Of a stretch of DNA of 64,000 nucleotides, positions 43,334 through 51,947 are shown in pieces. The stretch is from G963666935 sp963666935 (GTDB lineage Bacteria; Bacillota; Clostridia; Christensenellales; CAG-138). Position numbers and translations under genes: made by a program. The stretch covers positions 2,356,001 through 2,420,000 of the forward strand of contig OY762936.1 in the NCBI GenBank assembly GCA_963666935.1, in the 5' to 3' direction. The notes under the pieces were generated by a model. The model made no database searches. It had not been told where the DNA came from and saw only the letters and a program-made list of their open reading frames with translations. The first letter of the stretch is position 1. Each line of letters opens with the position of its first letter.

Positions 43334-44146
43334 TCACTTGACACAGAGGGTACCGCCATCAAAGTTCATGTTGCAGCCTGTAATATGCACTGCCGCAGGA
43401 GAGCTCAGATAGACACAGAACGCACCAAGCTCAATGGGCTCACCAAAACGGTGGCAGGGCATATCATTGACAATGAGGTTTCTCATATATTCGCTTAAGT
43501 GAACCTCAAGGTCAGAATGATGCGGACCCGGACGAATGCTGTTGACACGGATGCCGTAGTCACCCAACACAATGGCCAGATAGCGCGTGAAAATGTCACC
43601 GCCAGCTTTCGCCGCGTTATATGGGGAATTGTGGTGACACTTACAGCCCGACACGCTCACAGCACCGATTGATGTAATATTAATGATCTCGCCGCCACGA
43701 TCCGCTTCAATCATCTTCGGAGCGAACTCATAAACCATACCGGCGAGACCATTCAGGTCCACATCCACAATACGGTGCCATTCCTTCAGGCCGTTTTCAC
43801 TCAGCAGCGGGGTCGTTGTTGCAACACCCGCATTGTTGACGAGCACATCAACATGGTCAAAGAAATCATAAACCTGAGCCACCGCTTTTTTAATGCTTTC
43901 CTGATCGGCAATATTGCACTCGAAGCAGCTATAACGCCCGCCATACTGGGCAATTTGATCACACGCCAGCATGCCGGCGTCTACCTTAATGTCAAGAATG
44001 ACAACGTTTGCTCCGCTTTCTGCAAAAGCCTGAACGATACCGCGACCAATGCCCCGGCTGCCTCCGGTAATAACTACGTTCTTCCCCTTAACAGAAAACG
44101 CATCCTGCATGCTTTTAATCGGAGGGGTAATTTTATACTCACTCAT
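43334..44146 (-). CDS. SDR-family oxidoreductase (second of two)
   Basis: This 270-residue classical short-chain dehydrogenase has TGGSRGIGRG at about residue 28, the NNAGVA motif, serine in INITSIGAVSVSG and YxxxK in PYNAAKAG. The acidic residue in VVILDIK after the second strand suggests NAD rather than NADP. Good AAAGGGCGG site. It sits between the lyase and the AEC gene. The substrate is unknown; it would act on a hydroxy acid or hydroxyacyl-CoA intermediate. Confidence 0.9.
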   Translation of the reverse strand: MSEYKITPPIKSMQDAFSVKGKNVVITGGSRGIGRGIVQAFAESGANVVILDIKVDAGMLACDQIAQYGGRYSCFECNIADQESIKKAVAQVYDFFDHVDVLVNNAGVATTTPLLSENGLKEWHRIVDVDLNGLAGMVYEFAPKMIEADRGGEIINITSIGAVSVSGCKCHHNSPYNAAKAGGDIFTRYLAIVLGDYGIRVNSIRPGPHHSDLEVHLSEYMRNLIVNDMPCHRFGEPIELGAFCVYLSSPAAVHITGCNMNFDGGTLCVK

Positions 44147-44190
44147 TGTTTCTGCCGCCCTTTCAAAATGTGGTAGGTATTAAAATAGGT

Positions 44191-45057
44191 TTATAGCCCA
44201 TGCACATACTTCTTTTCAAGCTCCTCATAGAAAGAAGCATCCACGAGGTCATTATGATCCTTCAGTTTGCCAATCATATCAGCATATTTCTCAGTGTTGC
44301 CGGTCACCATCAGTTCTTCCAAAACCTTTTGCACCACACGAATCACCGTCAGCGTGCATACGCCGGGATAGCAAACCATATTGAATCCCATTTTCTGCAG
44401 ATCCTCTTTCGAAACATAGGGAGTCTTGCCGCCTTCGACAAGATTCACCATGACTGGAGCCTGAACCTGATCACCTATCATCTTTAGATGCTCAACTGTT
44501 TTGGGCGCGTCTACAATAACAAAGTCAGCGCCGGCTTTGGCGTATTCGTTTGCACGATAAATCGCATCTTCAATACCGGTAACGGTAGCCGCATCGGTAC
44601 GTCCCAGAATCAGCATATCCTTGCGAGTCTTCGCCGCCAGTTCAATCTTTCGGCAGTGTTCAATGCAGGGGATGACCGCCTTGCCGTCCATATGTCCGCA
44701 CTTCTTGGGCGCCAACTGGTCTTCCAACTGCAGTGCAGCACATCCACTGAGCTCAAATTCAAGAACTGTACGATAAGCATTCATCGCATTGCCGTATCCG
44801 TTATCCGCGTCCGCAATAACAGGGATGTTAACACAGTTGGAGATTCGCTTTGCAGCATCGGCCATTTCGCTCAAAGTGATAAGACCATTGTCCGGGAGAC
44901 CCTGTAGCGTTGTAGCCACGGCAGCACCGGAAATCAACGCTACAGGAAACCCCGCCTGCTGTATAAGCCGGGCAGTGAATCCATCATAGCAACCAATTGC
45001 CGTTACGATTGAGTCACTGTGAAGATATTCCTTCAACAGTTGCGCTTTCGACGCCAT
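44191..45057 (-). CDS. Isocitrate lyase/PEP mutase-family lyase (methylisocitrate or dimethylmalate lyase-like)
   Basis: This 288-residue barrel enzyme belongs to the isocitrate lyase/PEP mutase superfamily. It has GCYDGFTARLIQQAGF, SGAAVATTLQGLPD, IPVIADADNGYGN, the LEDQLAPKKCGHM active-site loop whose cysteine marks the C-C lyase branch (methylisocitrate lyase PrpB, dimethylmalate lyase Dml) rather than the mutase, and ILGRTDA. It overlaps the stop of the LeuD-like gene (TAATG). Its product class is pyruvate plus a small acid (succinate or propionate). The neighbouring hydro-lyase and PrpF make 2,3-dimethylmalate or 2-methylisocitrate the most likely substrates. Confidence 0.85.
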   Translation of the reverse strand: MASKAQLLKEYLHSDSIVTAIGCYDGFTARLIQQAGFPVALISGAAVATTLQGLPDNGLITLSEMADAAKRISNCVNIPVIADADNGYGNAMNAYRTVLEFELSGCAALQLEDQLAPKKCGHMDGKAVIPCIEHCRKIELAAKTRKDMLILGRTDAATVTGIEDAIYRANEYAKAGADFVIVDAPKTVEHLKMIGDQVQAPVMVNLVEGGKTPYVSKEDLQKMGFNMVCYPGVCTLTVIRVVQKVLEELMVTGNTEKYADMIGKLKDHNDLVDASFYEELEKKYVHGL

Positions 45058-45551
45058 TATTCGCCCACCTCATTTTTCGTAAACTCAATGATGCCGCCGG
45101 CATCGATGATACTCTGGATGAAGGGAGGGAATGGGGCCGTTTCATAGGTCTTACCGGTAGTGACGTCGTAGATGCGGCCCTCGCTGAAATTAATCTCAAT
45201 GTTATCAGCGTTAGCGATTTCCTCCGCACCCAACGGGCACTCCATCAGCGGAAGACCAATGTTGATGGAGTTGCGATAGAACATACGGGAGAAGCTCTTG
45301 GCGATCACACAGCTGACGCCGATTTCTTTGAGCGCCATAACCGCATGATCTCGGCAGGAACCACAGCCGAAGTTGAACCCAGCCACCACCACATCGCCGG
45401 GTTTAACGTTTTTCACAAACTCAGGATCAAGATCTTCCATGGCATGGACAGCGAGATCTTCGGGTCTGTTCAACGTGAGATATCTTGCGGGGAAGATAAC
45501 GTCGGTATCAACGTTATTTCCGTACTTAAAAACTTTTCCTTTTGCCTTCAT
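45057..45551 (-). CDS. Aconitase-superfamily hydro-lyase small subunit (LeuD/DmdB-like)
   Basis: This 164-residue swivel domain has KVFKYGNNVDTDVIFPARYL, VVAGFNFGCGSCRDHAVMAL and CVIAKSFSRMFYRNSINIGLP, all standard for LeuD-type small subunits. The CGSCRDHA loop contacts the substrate. In the archaeal/clostridial short-LeuD branch it pairs with the 422-residue large subunit just upstream. No other leucine biosynthesis gene is nearby, and lyase and PrpF genes are in the operon, so a catabolic role as in DmdAB (2,3-dimethylmalate hydro-lyase) is more likely. Confidence 0.87.
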   Translation of the reverse strand: MKAKGKVFKYGNNVDTDVIFPARYLTLNRPEDLAVHAMEDLDPEFVKNVKPGDVVVAGFNFGCGSCRDHAVMALKEIGVSCVIAKSFSRMFYRNSINIGLPLMECPLGAEEIANADNIEINFSEGRIYDVTTGKTYETAPFPPFIQSIIDAGGIIEFTKNEVGE

Positions 45552-45569
45552 AATGAAGCCTCCTGACTG

Positions 45570-46838
45570 TTAAATATCTTCCGGACCGCAGATATAACCA
45601 GTGATCGCCGAGGCCGCTGCGGTGGCGGGACTGGCCAGATATATCTCGGAATCAATATGACCCATACGACCTCTGAAGTTGCGGTTGGTCGTAGTCAGCG
45701 CTTTTTCGCCCTTGCCGATAATGCCCATGTGACCGCTTCCACAGGCCGCACAGTTCGAGTTGAGGATCACACAGCCGGCTTCAACAAACGTGTTGATGTA
45801 ACCCAGGCGAAGCGCTTCCTTGAAAACGGTAGGAGTTGCAGGGGTAATAAGAACACGAACACCCTTCGCCACTTTGCGGCCTTCCAGGATCTTGGCGGCA
45901 GCTTCCAGGTCAGAAATACGGCCATTGGTGCAGGAACCAATGAACACCTCGGTGAGATAAATTTTTTCCTTGATGTCCTTGACCCGGTGACCGTTTTCCG
46001 GCAAGTGGGGAAACGCTACCATAGCATCAATCTCATCAAGCTTAACTTCGACCACGTTATCGTACACAGCGTCCTGATCGGCACAGTATTCCTTATAAGG
46101 ACGATCTACTCTTCCCTTTAAGTATTCCCGCGTGATGTCATCCACAGGGAAAATGCCGTTTTTGGCGCCAGCTTCAATTGCCATGTTAGTAATCGTTAAA
46201 CGGGCGTCCATAGACAGGTTCTTCACGCCAGGGCCGCTGAATTCCATGGACTTGTACAAAGCACCATCTACACCGATGGTCTTAATAATCCACAGCATGA
46301 CGTCTTTTCCGCTGACACAGGGCTTCAATTCGCCGGTCACATGGAACTTAATCGCAGAGGGGACCTTCAGCCATGTCTCACCGTTCGCCATCCAACTGGC
46401 AACGTCCGACACACCAAAGCCACTGGAGAAAGCACCAACAGCACCGTATGTAGTGGAGTGAGAGTCACAGCCAACGGCAAGCTCACCGGGGGCAATGAGC
46501 CCCTGTTCGGGGATCAGCGCATGGCAGATGCCAACGGGGCCAGTGCCGCCATCAATGAATCGTTCAATGCCGTTAGCCTGCGCAAATTCGCGGACTCTAC
46601 GGCAGTTCTCCGCAGCTTTGATATCCTTGCAAGGAGTAAAGTGATCCATAGGGAGGAACATCTTCTCGGGATACTTTACTTTTTTGAAGCCGCCCATCTC
46701 ATAGAAGTTGAGAACAACAGGCATAGAGACATCGTGGGCCATTACCAGATCTGGCTGTACCTTTATCAGTTGACCAGCCACTACGCTTTCGAGGCCAGCA
46801 TAAGCCGCGAGAATTTTCTGCGTCATCGTCATACTCAT
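45570..46838 (-). CDS. Aconitase-superfamily hydro-lyase large subunit (LeuC/DmdA-like)
   Basis: This 422-residue catalytic subunit has a [4Fe-4S] cluster held by the cysteine in FIGSCTNGRISD and the two in NSNCAACGSGHMG. Other conserved parts are MAHDVSMP, LPMDHFTPCKD, VGCDSHSTTYGAVGAF and the C-terminal NRNFRGRMGH. It would add or remove water across a double bond in a di- or tricarboxylic acid. The family contains isopropylmalate, homoaconitate and 2,3-dimethylmalate hydro-lyases. It lies directly before its small-subunit gene, 18 bp apart. Confidence 0.88.
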   Translation of the reverse strand: MSMTMTQKILAAYAGLESVVAGQLIKVQPDLVMAHDVSMPVVLNFYEMGGFKKVKYPEKMFLPMDHFTPCKDIKAAENCRRVREFAQANGIERFIDGGTGPVGICHALIPEQGLIAPGELAVGCDSHSTTYGAVGAFSSGFGVSDVASWMANGETWLKVPSAIKFHVTGELKPCVSGKDVMLWIIKTIGVDGALYKSMEFSGPGVKNLSMDARLTITNMAIEAGAKNGIFPVDDITREYLKGRVDRPYKEYCADQDAVYDNVVEVKLDEIDAMVAFPHLPENGHRVKDIKEKIYLTEVFIGSCTNGRISDLEAAAKILEGRKVAKGVRVLITPATPTVFKEALRLGYINTFVEAGCVILNSNCAACGSGHMGIIGKGEKALTTTNRNFRGRMGHIDSEIYLASPATAAASAITGYICGPEDI

Positions 46839-46890
46839 GCAGTATGTTTCTCCTTTATTTGACAGTGTTATTGCTTACAATTGTATCTAT

Positions 46891-48180
46891 TTAGTTAAAC
46901 AAGCTCGGCAGCGTGGTGATCAGCGCGGGGAAAGCCATCAGAATGACCATCACACCAATACAAATCAAAATGTATATCACTAAGTGAACGTTCAGCAACT
47001 GTGCTGTGGTGATGCCAGGTCGAAGAGTCTTTGCTATAAACAGACCTGTACCGACAGGGGGCGTACTCAGACCAATGCCGAGGTTGACGATCATAACCAA
47101 ACCAAACACAAGCGGATCAATGTCGTACGTCTTAAGAACAGGAACAATAAAGGTGCCAACCAGCATAATCGCAGGAGGAGTATCCATCAGCATACCCAGA
47201 ATGAGCAGGGCAATGGTAACAACAGCCCAGAACTGGAACTTGTTGTGAGCAACGCTGGTAATTGCCATTTCAACATACTTGGAAGCATTTTCACTGTTGA
47301 TTACAAACGCAAACACGGTAACGGCGCATAGAATGATCATCATGATCGCAGTGCTGCTGGCGGTGGAACGGATAATTTCCAGAACCTTCTTCCAAGTCAG
47401 CTGCTTATAGACCACAAAGCCAACAAACAAGCCATAGACACAAGCCACAATCGCAGCCTCGGTGGGAGTAAACAGGCCGGAGTAAATGCCGCCCAGAATG
47501 ATCACGGGCATGAAGATTGCCCAAATGGCGTCCTTAAAGGCCTTTCCAAGCTTCTTAAATGAAAACTTATATACAGTACAAATATCCTTGTTTTTTCTGC
47601 CCCACAAAATTGCATAGACAGACATAGCACCCGTCAGCAAAATGCCGGGAACAAAACCAGATGTGAACAGGTCCGCAACGGAAACACCGCAGGTCATACC
47701 GTACAAAACCATGGGGATGCTGGGAGGAATAATAATTCCAAGGAAGCCTGCAACGGTAACCGTTGCCAGCGCAAATTTTAGAGGATAACCATCTTCGAGC
47801 ATCATGGGAAGCATGATGCCGCCGATGGCCGCGATGGTCGCAACAGCGGAGCCGGAAACGGCGCCAAAGAATGCAGAGGCCAGGAACGTACAAACGGCAA
47901 GACAGCCGGGCATCCAACCAACCAGCGCCTTTGCCAGATCAACCAGCCTTTTCGCAATACCGCCCTTATCTAATAGACCTCCGCACATAATAAAGAACGG
48001 AATTGCCAAGAACGCAAACGAGTTAATGGCCGCGAACATTTTCGGCGTAACAACATCTAATGGCATATTCGAGAAAAGTGTCAGAGGAATAATAGATCCG
48101 CCAAGGAATGCTGTAACCAGAGGAACGCCCAAAAACATCGATCCGAAAACGCAGAGCATACAAACAATGATAATTTTCAT
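46891..48180 (-). CDS. dctM: TRAP transporter large permease (DctM)
   Basis: The protein has 429 residues when started at the ATG at 48180 (AAAGGGAGGACAG upstream). About 12 membrane helices carry the DctM features FFIMCGGLLDKGGIAKRLVDLA, GSAVATIAAIGGIMLP, IIPPSIPMVLYGM and LGIGLSTPPVGTGLF. It is the Na+-driven substrate pathway of the TRAP importer together with the small DctQ and the binding protein DctP upstream. The substrate should be a carboxylate that feeds the pathway in this operon. Confidence 0.93.
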   Translation of the reverse strand: MKIIIVCMLCVFGSMFLGVPLVTAFLGGSIIPLTLFSNMPLDVVTPKMFAAINSFAFLAIPFFIMCGGLLDKGGIAKRLVDLAKALVGWMPGCLAVCTFLASAFFGAVSGSAVATIAAIGGIMLPMMLEDGYPLKFALATVTVAGFLGIIIPPSIPMVLYGMTCGVSVADLFTSGFVPGILLTGAMSVYAILWGRKNKDICTVYKFSFKKLGKAFKDAIWAIFMPVIILGGIYSGLFTPTEAAIVACVYGLFVGFVVYKQLTWKKVLEIIRSTASSTAIMMIILCAVTVFAFVINSENASKYVEMAITSVAHNKFQFWAVVTIALLILGMLMDTPPAIMLVGTFIVPVLKTYDIDPLVFGLVMIVNLGIGLSTPPVGTGLFIAKTLRPGITTAQLLNVHLVIYILICIGVMVILMAFPALITTLPSLFN

Positions 48181-48212
48181 AATTAACTGTCCTCCCTTTA
48201 AGCGCGGAATTA

Positions 48213-48761
48213 TCAAGTAGTGGAGAAATCGTCGTTGCCACGCGGGATTAGGCGCTTCTTGCTGAAGAAATCGTCCCACACTACCATAGCAGCTCTGAGT
48301 GCGGTATCAAGGAATGTCAGCGAACAAAAGCCATACAAGATCCACATCTTAAATCCCATGGATGCAGAAACGATACCAAACTTTTGCGCGTCCTTGGCGT
48401 ATTTAAAAAAAAGAACAAAAATAAACGAGAAAATAATAATAAGGGATGCGTCAGCAATAAAATTCAGCACATTGACTGCTTTTTTATTTTTCAGCGTTTC
48501 ACTCAGGAACGCCAGTTTCAAATGTGCCCTTTCTCTAGTAACAATGGGCAGTGAAGTGAAAACCATCAAAATCAGCAACAGCCGACTTGCTTCCTCTGTC
48601 CAACGCAGAGGGATCTCAAAAACCACTCGGTTCAGAATGCCAAAAAGGAGAAGCAGCCCACACACTATCGTTGTGCCCACAGAAAGAAATGTTTCAATCT
48701 TAGACAGTACCCTGTCAACACAACGCACAGCTCTCTCGATAGCATTGTAATTATCCTTCAT
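48213..48761 (-). CDS. dctQ: TRAP transporter small permease (DctQ)
   Basis: This 182-residue protein has four membrane helices and starts at the ATG at 48761 with a GAGAGGAG site. The DctQ features are RVVFEIPLRWTEEASRLLLILMVF and RAHLKLAFL after the second helix. It is the accessory membrane subunit that binds DctM. Order dctP-dctQ-dctM is the usual one. A strong hairpin at 48815-48855 separates it from dctP. Confidence 0.9.
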   Translation of the reverse strand: MKDNYNAIERAVRCVDRVLSKIETFLSVGTTIVCGLLLLFGILNRVVFEIPLRWTEEASRLLLILMVFTSLPIVTRERAHLKLAFLSETLKNKKAVNVLNFIADASLIIIFSFIFVLFFKYAKDAQKFGIVSASMGFKMWILYGFCSLTFLDTALRAAMVVWDDFFSKKRLIPRGNDDFSTT

Positions 48762-48814
48762 GTTATTACTCCTCTCAGAACGCACCTCAGTTTAAATACT
48801 TAGCATCATGAAGA

Positions 48815-48855
48815 TGCAATGGGATGAAAGGAGGGATTCCAAACATCCCATTGCA
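48815..48855 (-). promoter_or_regulatory. Intercistronic hairpin between dctP and dctQM
   Basis: A perfect 12-bp inverted repeat, TGCAATGGGATG (48815-48826) and CATCCCATTGCA (48844-48855), has a 17-base loop and lies right after the dctP stop. No T-run follows on the minus strand. It probably stabilises the dctP message or partly stops transcription, which would give more binding protein than permease. Confidence 0.7.
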
Positions 48856-48890
48856 ATGATTAAAGATTTGCTATTGTGACTTGTTGCTGA

Positions 48891-49988
48891 TTATTTTGCA
48901 TAGGAACGAATCAGATCAACCGTCTCTTGCGTGGACAGACCCATGCCGATCAGTTTAGGCCAAATAGTCTCTTCGTTCAAAGTTTTGAGTTCAGCCAGCT
49001 GTTCCTCAGTGGAGTAAACCATCTCAACGCCACGATCAACCAGAATCTGCAGGTTAGCTTCCTGATTTTCCTCGGTACGACGCCAACCATCATCCTCAGC
49101 CTCACGCCAGGCCTCCTCAATGATAGTCTGAATATCTTCGGGAAGACCGTTAAAGTAATTGTTGTCCATCACAACGGGGCAAAGTCCAATGCCGACGGAC
49201 CAGTCGTGGGTGTAATAATCCATAATGTCGACAATACCGGTGGAAATGAACACCAGAGGGTTCAGGAAGCAGCCATCAATGGCGCCCAACTGCAGAGAAG
49301 TGGGGACTTCGCTAAAGGCCATCGGAACGGGGTTGCAGCCCCAGCCGGCCAGGATCTCGATGGTAGCAGCACTTTCGATGCAGCGGATATTCAGGCCCTT
49401 CATGTCTTCAAGGCCGGCGACGGGCTTTCCTACAGACCCAATATTCATGAAGCCGTTGCAGGTATAGCCAAGGATTTTGATGTTCTTGGCCTCAGCAGCA
49501 GTAGAGAGGGACTTGCCCCACTCACCACGAGTCGCCGCAATAACATGGTCATAATCGTCAAACAGGTTGGGGAAGCAAACTACAGAGAAAGATTTGTCAA
49601 AGTTCTCCATGATGCCAGTGGAAGTCATCGACATTTCCAGCTGACCGTACTGAACCATTTCGGTGGTGGTCAGTTCGTTGCCCAGAATCGTCCCGGGATA
49701 GACCGTAACAATCACGCGACCGTCGGATTTCTCAGCTGCCAGTTCAGCAAACAGATCCAGCGTTATGTCCAGGTCGTTGCCATCAGCCTGCGCGGAAGCC
49801 AAGCGGATTTCATAGACTTCATCGGAAGAGGCTGCAGGTGTGGTTTCAATAGGAGCCGTGGTTGCAGCAGGAGTCGCTGCGGCGGTTGCAGCAGGGGGCT
49901 CGGTGGAGGTCGTCGCAGCGCAGGCACATAGCTGCAAGCATAAGGTCAGGCATAGCAAGAGCACGATGGATTTGGAAACTTTCTTCAT
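48891..49988 (-). CDS. dctP: TRAP transporter substrate-binding lipoprotein (DctP)
   Basis: The protein has 365 residues when started at the ATG at 49988 after AGGAGGATTAAAAGA; the frame is open much further upstream but without a start signal. A signal peptide with lipobox (LLLCLTLCLQLCAC, cysteine at about residue 21-23) anchors it outside. A low-complexity Ala/Thr/Pro linker of about 35 residues follows, then a DctP fold: IRLASAQADGNDLD, NIGSVGKPVAGLEDMKGLNIRC (the arginine that binds the carboxylate) and FSEVPTSLQLGAIDGCF. It captures an organic acid for DctQM. Confidence 0.92.
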   Translation of the reverse strand: MKKVSKSIVLLLCLTLCLQLCACAATTSTEPPAATAAATPAATTAPIETTPAASSDEVYEIRLASAQADGNDLDITLDLFAELAAEKSDGRVIVTVYPGTILGNELTTTEMVQYGQLEMSMTSTGIMENFDKSFSVVCFPNLFDDYDHVIAATRGEWGKSLSTAAEAKNIKILGYTCNGFMNIGSVGKPVAGLEDMKGLNIRCIESAATIEILAGWGCNPVPMAFSEVPTSLQLGAIDGCFLNPLVFISTGIVDIMDYYTHDWSVGIGLCPVVMDNNYFNGLPEDIQTIIEEAWREAEDDGWRRTEENQEANLQILVDRGVEMVYSTEEQLAELKTLNEETIWPKLIGMGLSTQETVDLIRSYAK

Positions 49989-50031
49989 TCTTTTAATCCT
50001 CCTAAAAATTTTTGTGTCTTGTTTTTGGCTG

Positions 50032-50712
50032 TTAATAGGGATGTACTGGGTGCTTAAGAACCTCGTAGTTGTGGCCGGGGATGATGTAGTCACACGCTTT
50101 TTCAAGCTTTTTGTAACCTTTGTAATACTGGATAATATCCGTGTACACATTGCTTGCGATTTTGGGATCACTTTCCCACCATTTGTAATCCGTGACGAAA
50201 TCGGCAGTAAGGGCTGCCCTTCCCTTCTCAGTATCCACAATAACACACTGAGAACCGGGAGTGTGCCCGCCTACCAGAACCACCGAGAGACCGTCCGCGA
50301 TCTGCTCGTCTCCATCAAGCAGAATCCACTTTGTCTTGATGATTCTCTCCAAATCAAAGCCCCAAGCCTGAGTCGGAACGGGATCCACCCCGTAGTGGTA
50401 TTCGTCCCTCTGCAAATAAAACTTTGCATTGGGAAACAGGTGATTATTGGACATATGATCCCAATGGAGATGTGTGATAATGACAATATTGATTTCAGCC
50501 GGATCAATTCCCATTGTCGCGAGCTTCTCTTCGATACGTTCACCGGGCTCCTGATAATACGGCATCTTGTTAATGCCATCAGCAGGAACGCCGCCGGTGT
50601 CGACAATCACTCTGCTCACGCCGTCCGTAAGATAGAAGGATACGATAGGTGACTCGACATTATTTCTGATCACGCGGCCCAAAAGAATGGGGTATATTTT
50701 AAAATTCGCCAT
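50032..50712 (-). CDS. MBL-fold hydrolase, N-acyl-homoserine-lactonase-like
   Basis: This 226-residue metallo-beta-lactamase-fold protein carries the dinuclear metal motif THLHWDH near residue 84. Further ligands are in VGGHTPGSQCV, TADFVTDY and IPGHNYEVL. The closest layout is that of AiiA/AttM lactonases, which open lactone rings. In a catabolic operon it more likely hydrolyses a lactone (or thioester) intermediate than a quorum signal. Its ATG overlaps the prpF stop (TAATG). It sits 43 bp before dctP. Confidence 0.87.
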   Translation of the reverse strand: MANFKIYPILLGRVIRNNVESPIVSFYLTDGVSRVIVDTGGVPADGINKMPYYQEPGERIEEKLATMGIDPAEINIVIITHLHWDHMSNNHLFPNAKFYLQRDEYHYGVDPVPTQAWGFDLERIIKTKWILLDGDEQIADGLSVVLVGGHTPGSQCVIVDTEKGRAALTADFVTDYKWWESDPKIASNVYTDIIQYYKGYKKLEKACDYIIPGHNYEVLKHPVHPY

Positions 50713-51890
50713 TATCGTTCCCCCATGTCACCATAGATTCTTGACTTCTTTACATATACATAGCCGTCAAAAATACGGCGCGCGGTACGTGGATACACAG
50801 CGTTCTCGACTACAATGCCGTCGGGAGTCTCATGAACCTTGCAGTTCACCTTGCTTATCCCTCTTGGATGGCCGAAATATGTGAAGCCGTCTTCCCGGGC
50901 GGGAACCGCTCTTGCCTGGCTGACAAGGGTTCCGTTGATGAGCGACGCCACCACCAAATTGAAGGTTGCTGTGCCGCCGAAAGCGGGGGCGGGCAGCTGG
51001 TTGAACATGCTTCTGGCGGTGAAGTCCATGCCCTCTTTTCGGATCAGCTTACCAGTGCCATAGTCTACATAGTCCTGAGGGGGGGACACGATGCAGATTC
51101 CGGGCTGGATCGGGCTGAGCAGCGTTGCGTCCTCGCCGGGCTTTATAAATCCAAGCTTGACCGCCAGCGCGCTTCTAATCGTCTCAAGGCGCTCCAGTAG
51201 CTCTTTATTAGCCGCAATTTCGGGGGGAGACTCTGTTCCATTAGCGCCGACGTCCTCCGCCCGCACATAAGAAATGCAGTTTGCCATATCCACGGTTGAT
51301 GTGGGAATCACGCCAACACCCTCAACCTCGATCATGTCAACAACGTTTCCCGTGGGCAGCACGCTGCCTGTGATCGCACCGGTTGTATTCTTGAAATCCA
51401 GGTCGATCTTCGACGCGGTTCCGGGAACGCCGTCAATGGAAAAGTCGCCGTCAACCGCCGCCTTGCCGTTTCTTACCTCCACCTTCGCAATGAGGATTTT
51501 CCCTGTGTTGATGTTGTTGATGCGCACATACGTGTACGGCTCGGTAACCTTTACCATGCCCTCATCGATCGCATATGGTCCTACCGCAGAGGAAATGTTA
51601 CCGCAGTTCAGATCGTATTTGACTTCGCTTGTCCTTAGCTGTACTTGGCCGAAGAGGTAGTCAATATCGGCATCTTCTGTGGTTGGAGGAGAAATAATAG
51701 CGACCTTGCTGGTTGTGGTGTCGCTGCCGCCCATGCCATCAATCTGACGGATATCAGGACTACCAAAAATTGCCAAAATGATCTTATCGCGCAACTGGGG
51801 ATCCGCGGGAAGCTCATTTTTCTTCAGAAAAATGGCTTTGCTTGTACCTCCGCGCATATAAGTACAGCGTACGAGTTCTTGTTCGCCCAT
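50712..51890 (-). CDS. PrpF-family isomerase (2-methylaconitate / methylitaconate delta-isomerase-like)
   Basis: This 392-residue protein has the diaminopimelate-epimerase-like double fold of PrpF. The N-terminal half has CTYMRGGTSKAIFLKK and DGMGGSDTTTSKVAI and the catalytic-cysteine region YDLNCGNISSAVGPYAI. The C-terminal half ends with FGHPRGISKVNC. PrpF enzymes move a double bond by proton transfer: 2-methyl-trans-aconitate to the cis form, 3-methylitaconate to 2,3-dimethylmaleate (Mii of Eubacterium barkeri), or 4-oxalomesaconate tautomers. With LeuCD and lyase genes in the operon the first two are the best candidates. Confidence 0.9.
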   Translation of the reverse strand: MGEQELVRCTYMRGGTSKAIFLKKNELPADPQLRDKIILAIFGSPDIRQIDGMGGSDTTTSKVAIISPPTTEDADIDYLFGQVQLRTSEVKYDLNCGNISSAVGPYAIDEGMVKVTEPYTYVRINNINTGKILIAKVEVRNGKAAVDGDFSIDGVPGTASKIDLDFKNTTGAITGSVLPTGNVVDMIEVEGVGVIPTSTVDMANCISYVRAEDVGANGTESPPEIAANKELLERLETIRSALAVKLGFIKPGEDATLLSPIQPGICIVSPPQDYVDYGTGKLIRKEGMDFTARSMFNQLPAPAFGGTATFNLVVASLINGTLVSQARAVPAREDGFTYFGHPRGISKVNCKVHETPDGIVVENAVYPRTARRIFDGYVYVKKSRIYGDMGER

Positions 51891-51947
51891 GGTTGAAGTA
51901 CTCCTTTGCTCATATTTTTTCCCTGCAATGCATCAAACAAAGCTCAA

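Noticed and set aside
45057..46838. Leucine biosynthesis isopropylmalate isomerase
   Set aside because: No leuA or leuB is nearby and the genes sit inside an operon with a TRAP importer, PrpF and an isocitrate-lyase-family enzyme, so a catabolic hydro-lyase is more likely; sequence alone does not settle it.
48927..49931. Plus-strand open frame of 334 codons
   Set aside because: Antisense shadow of dctP; its C-terminal Gly/Arg/Ser-rich part mirrors the Ala/Thr linker of the lipoprotein.
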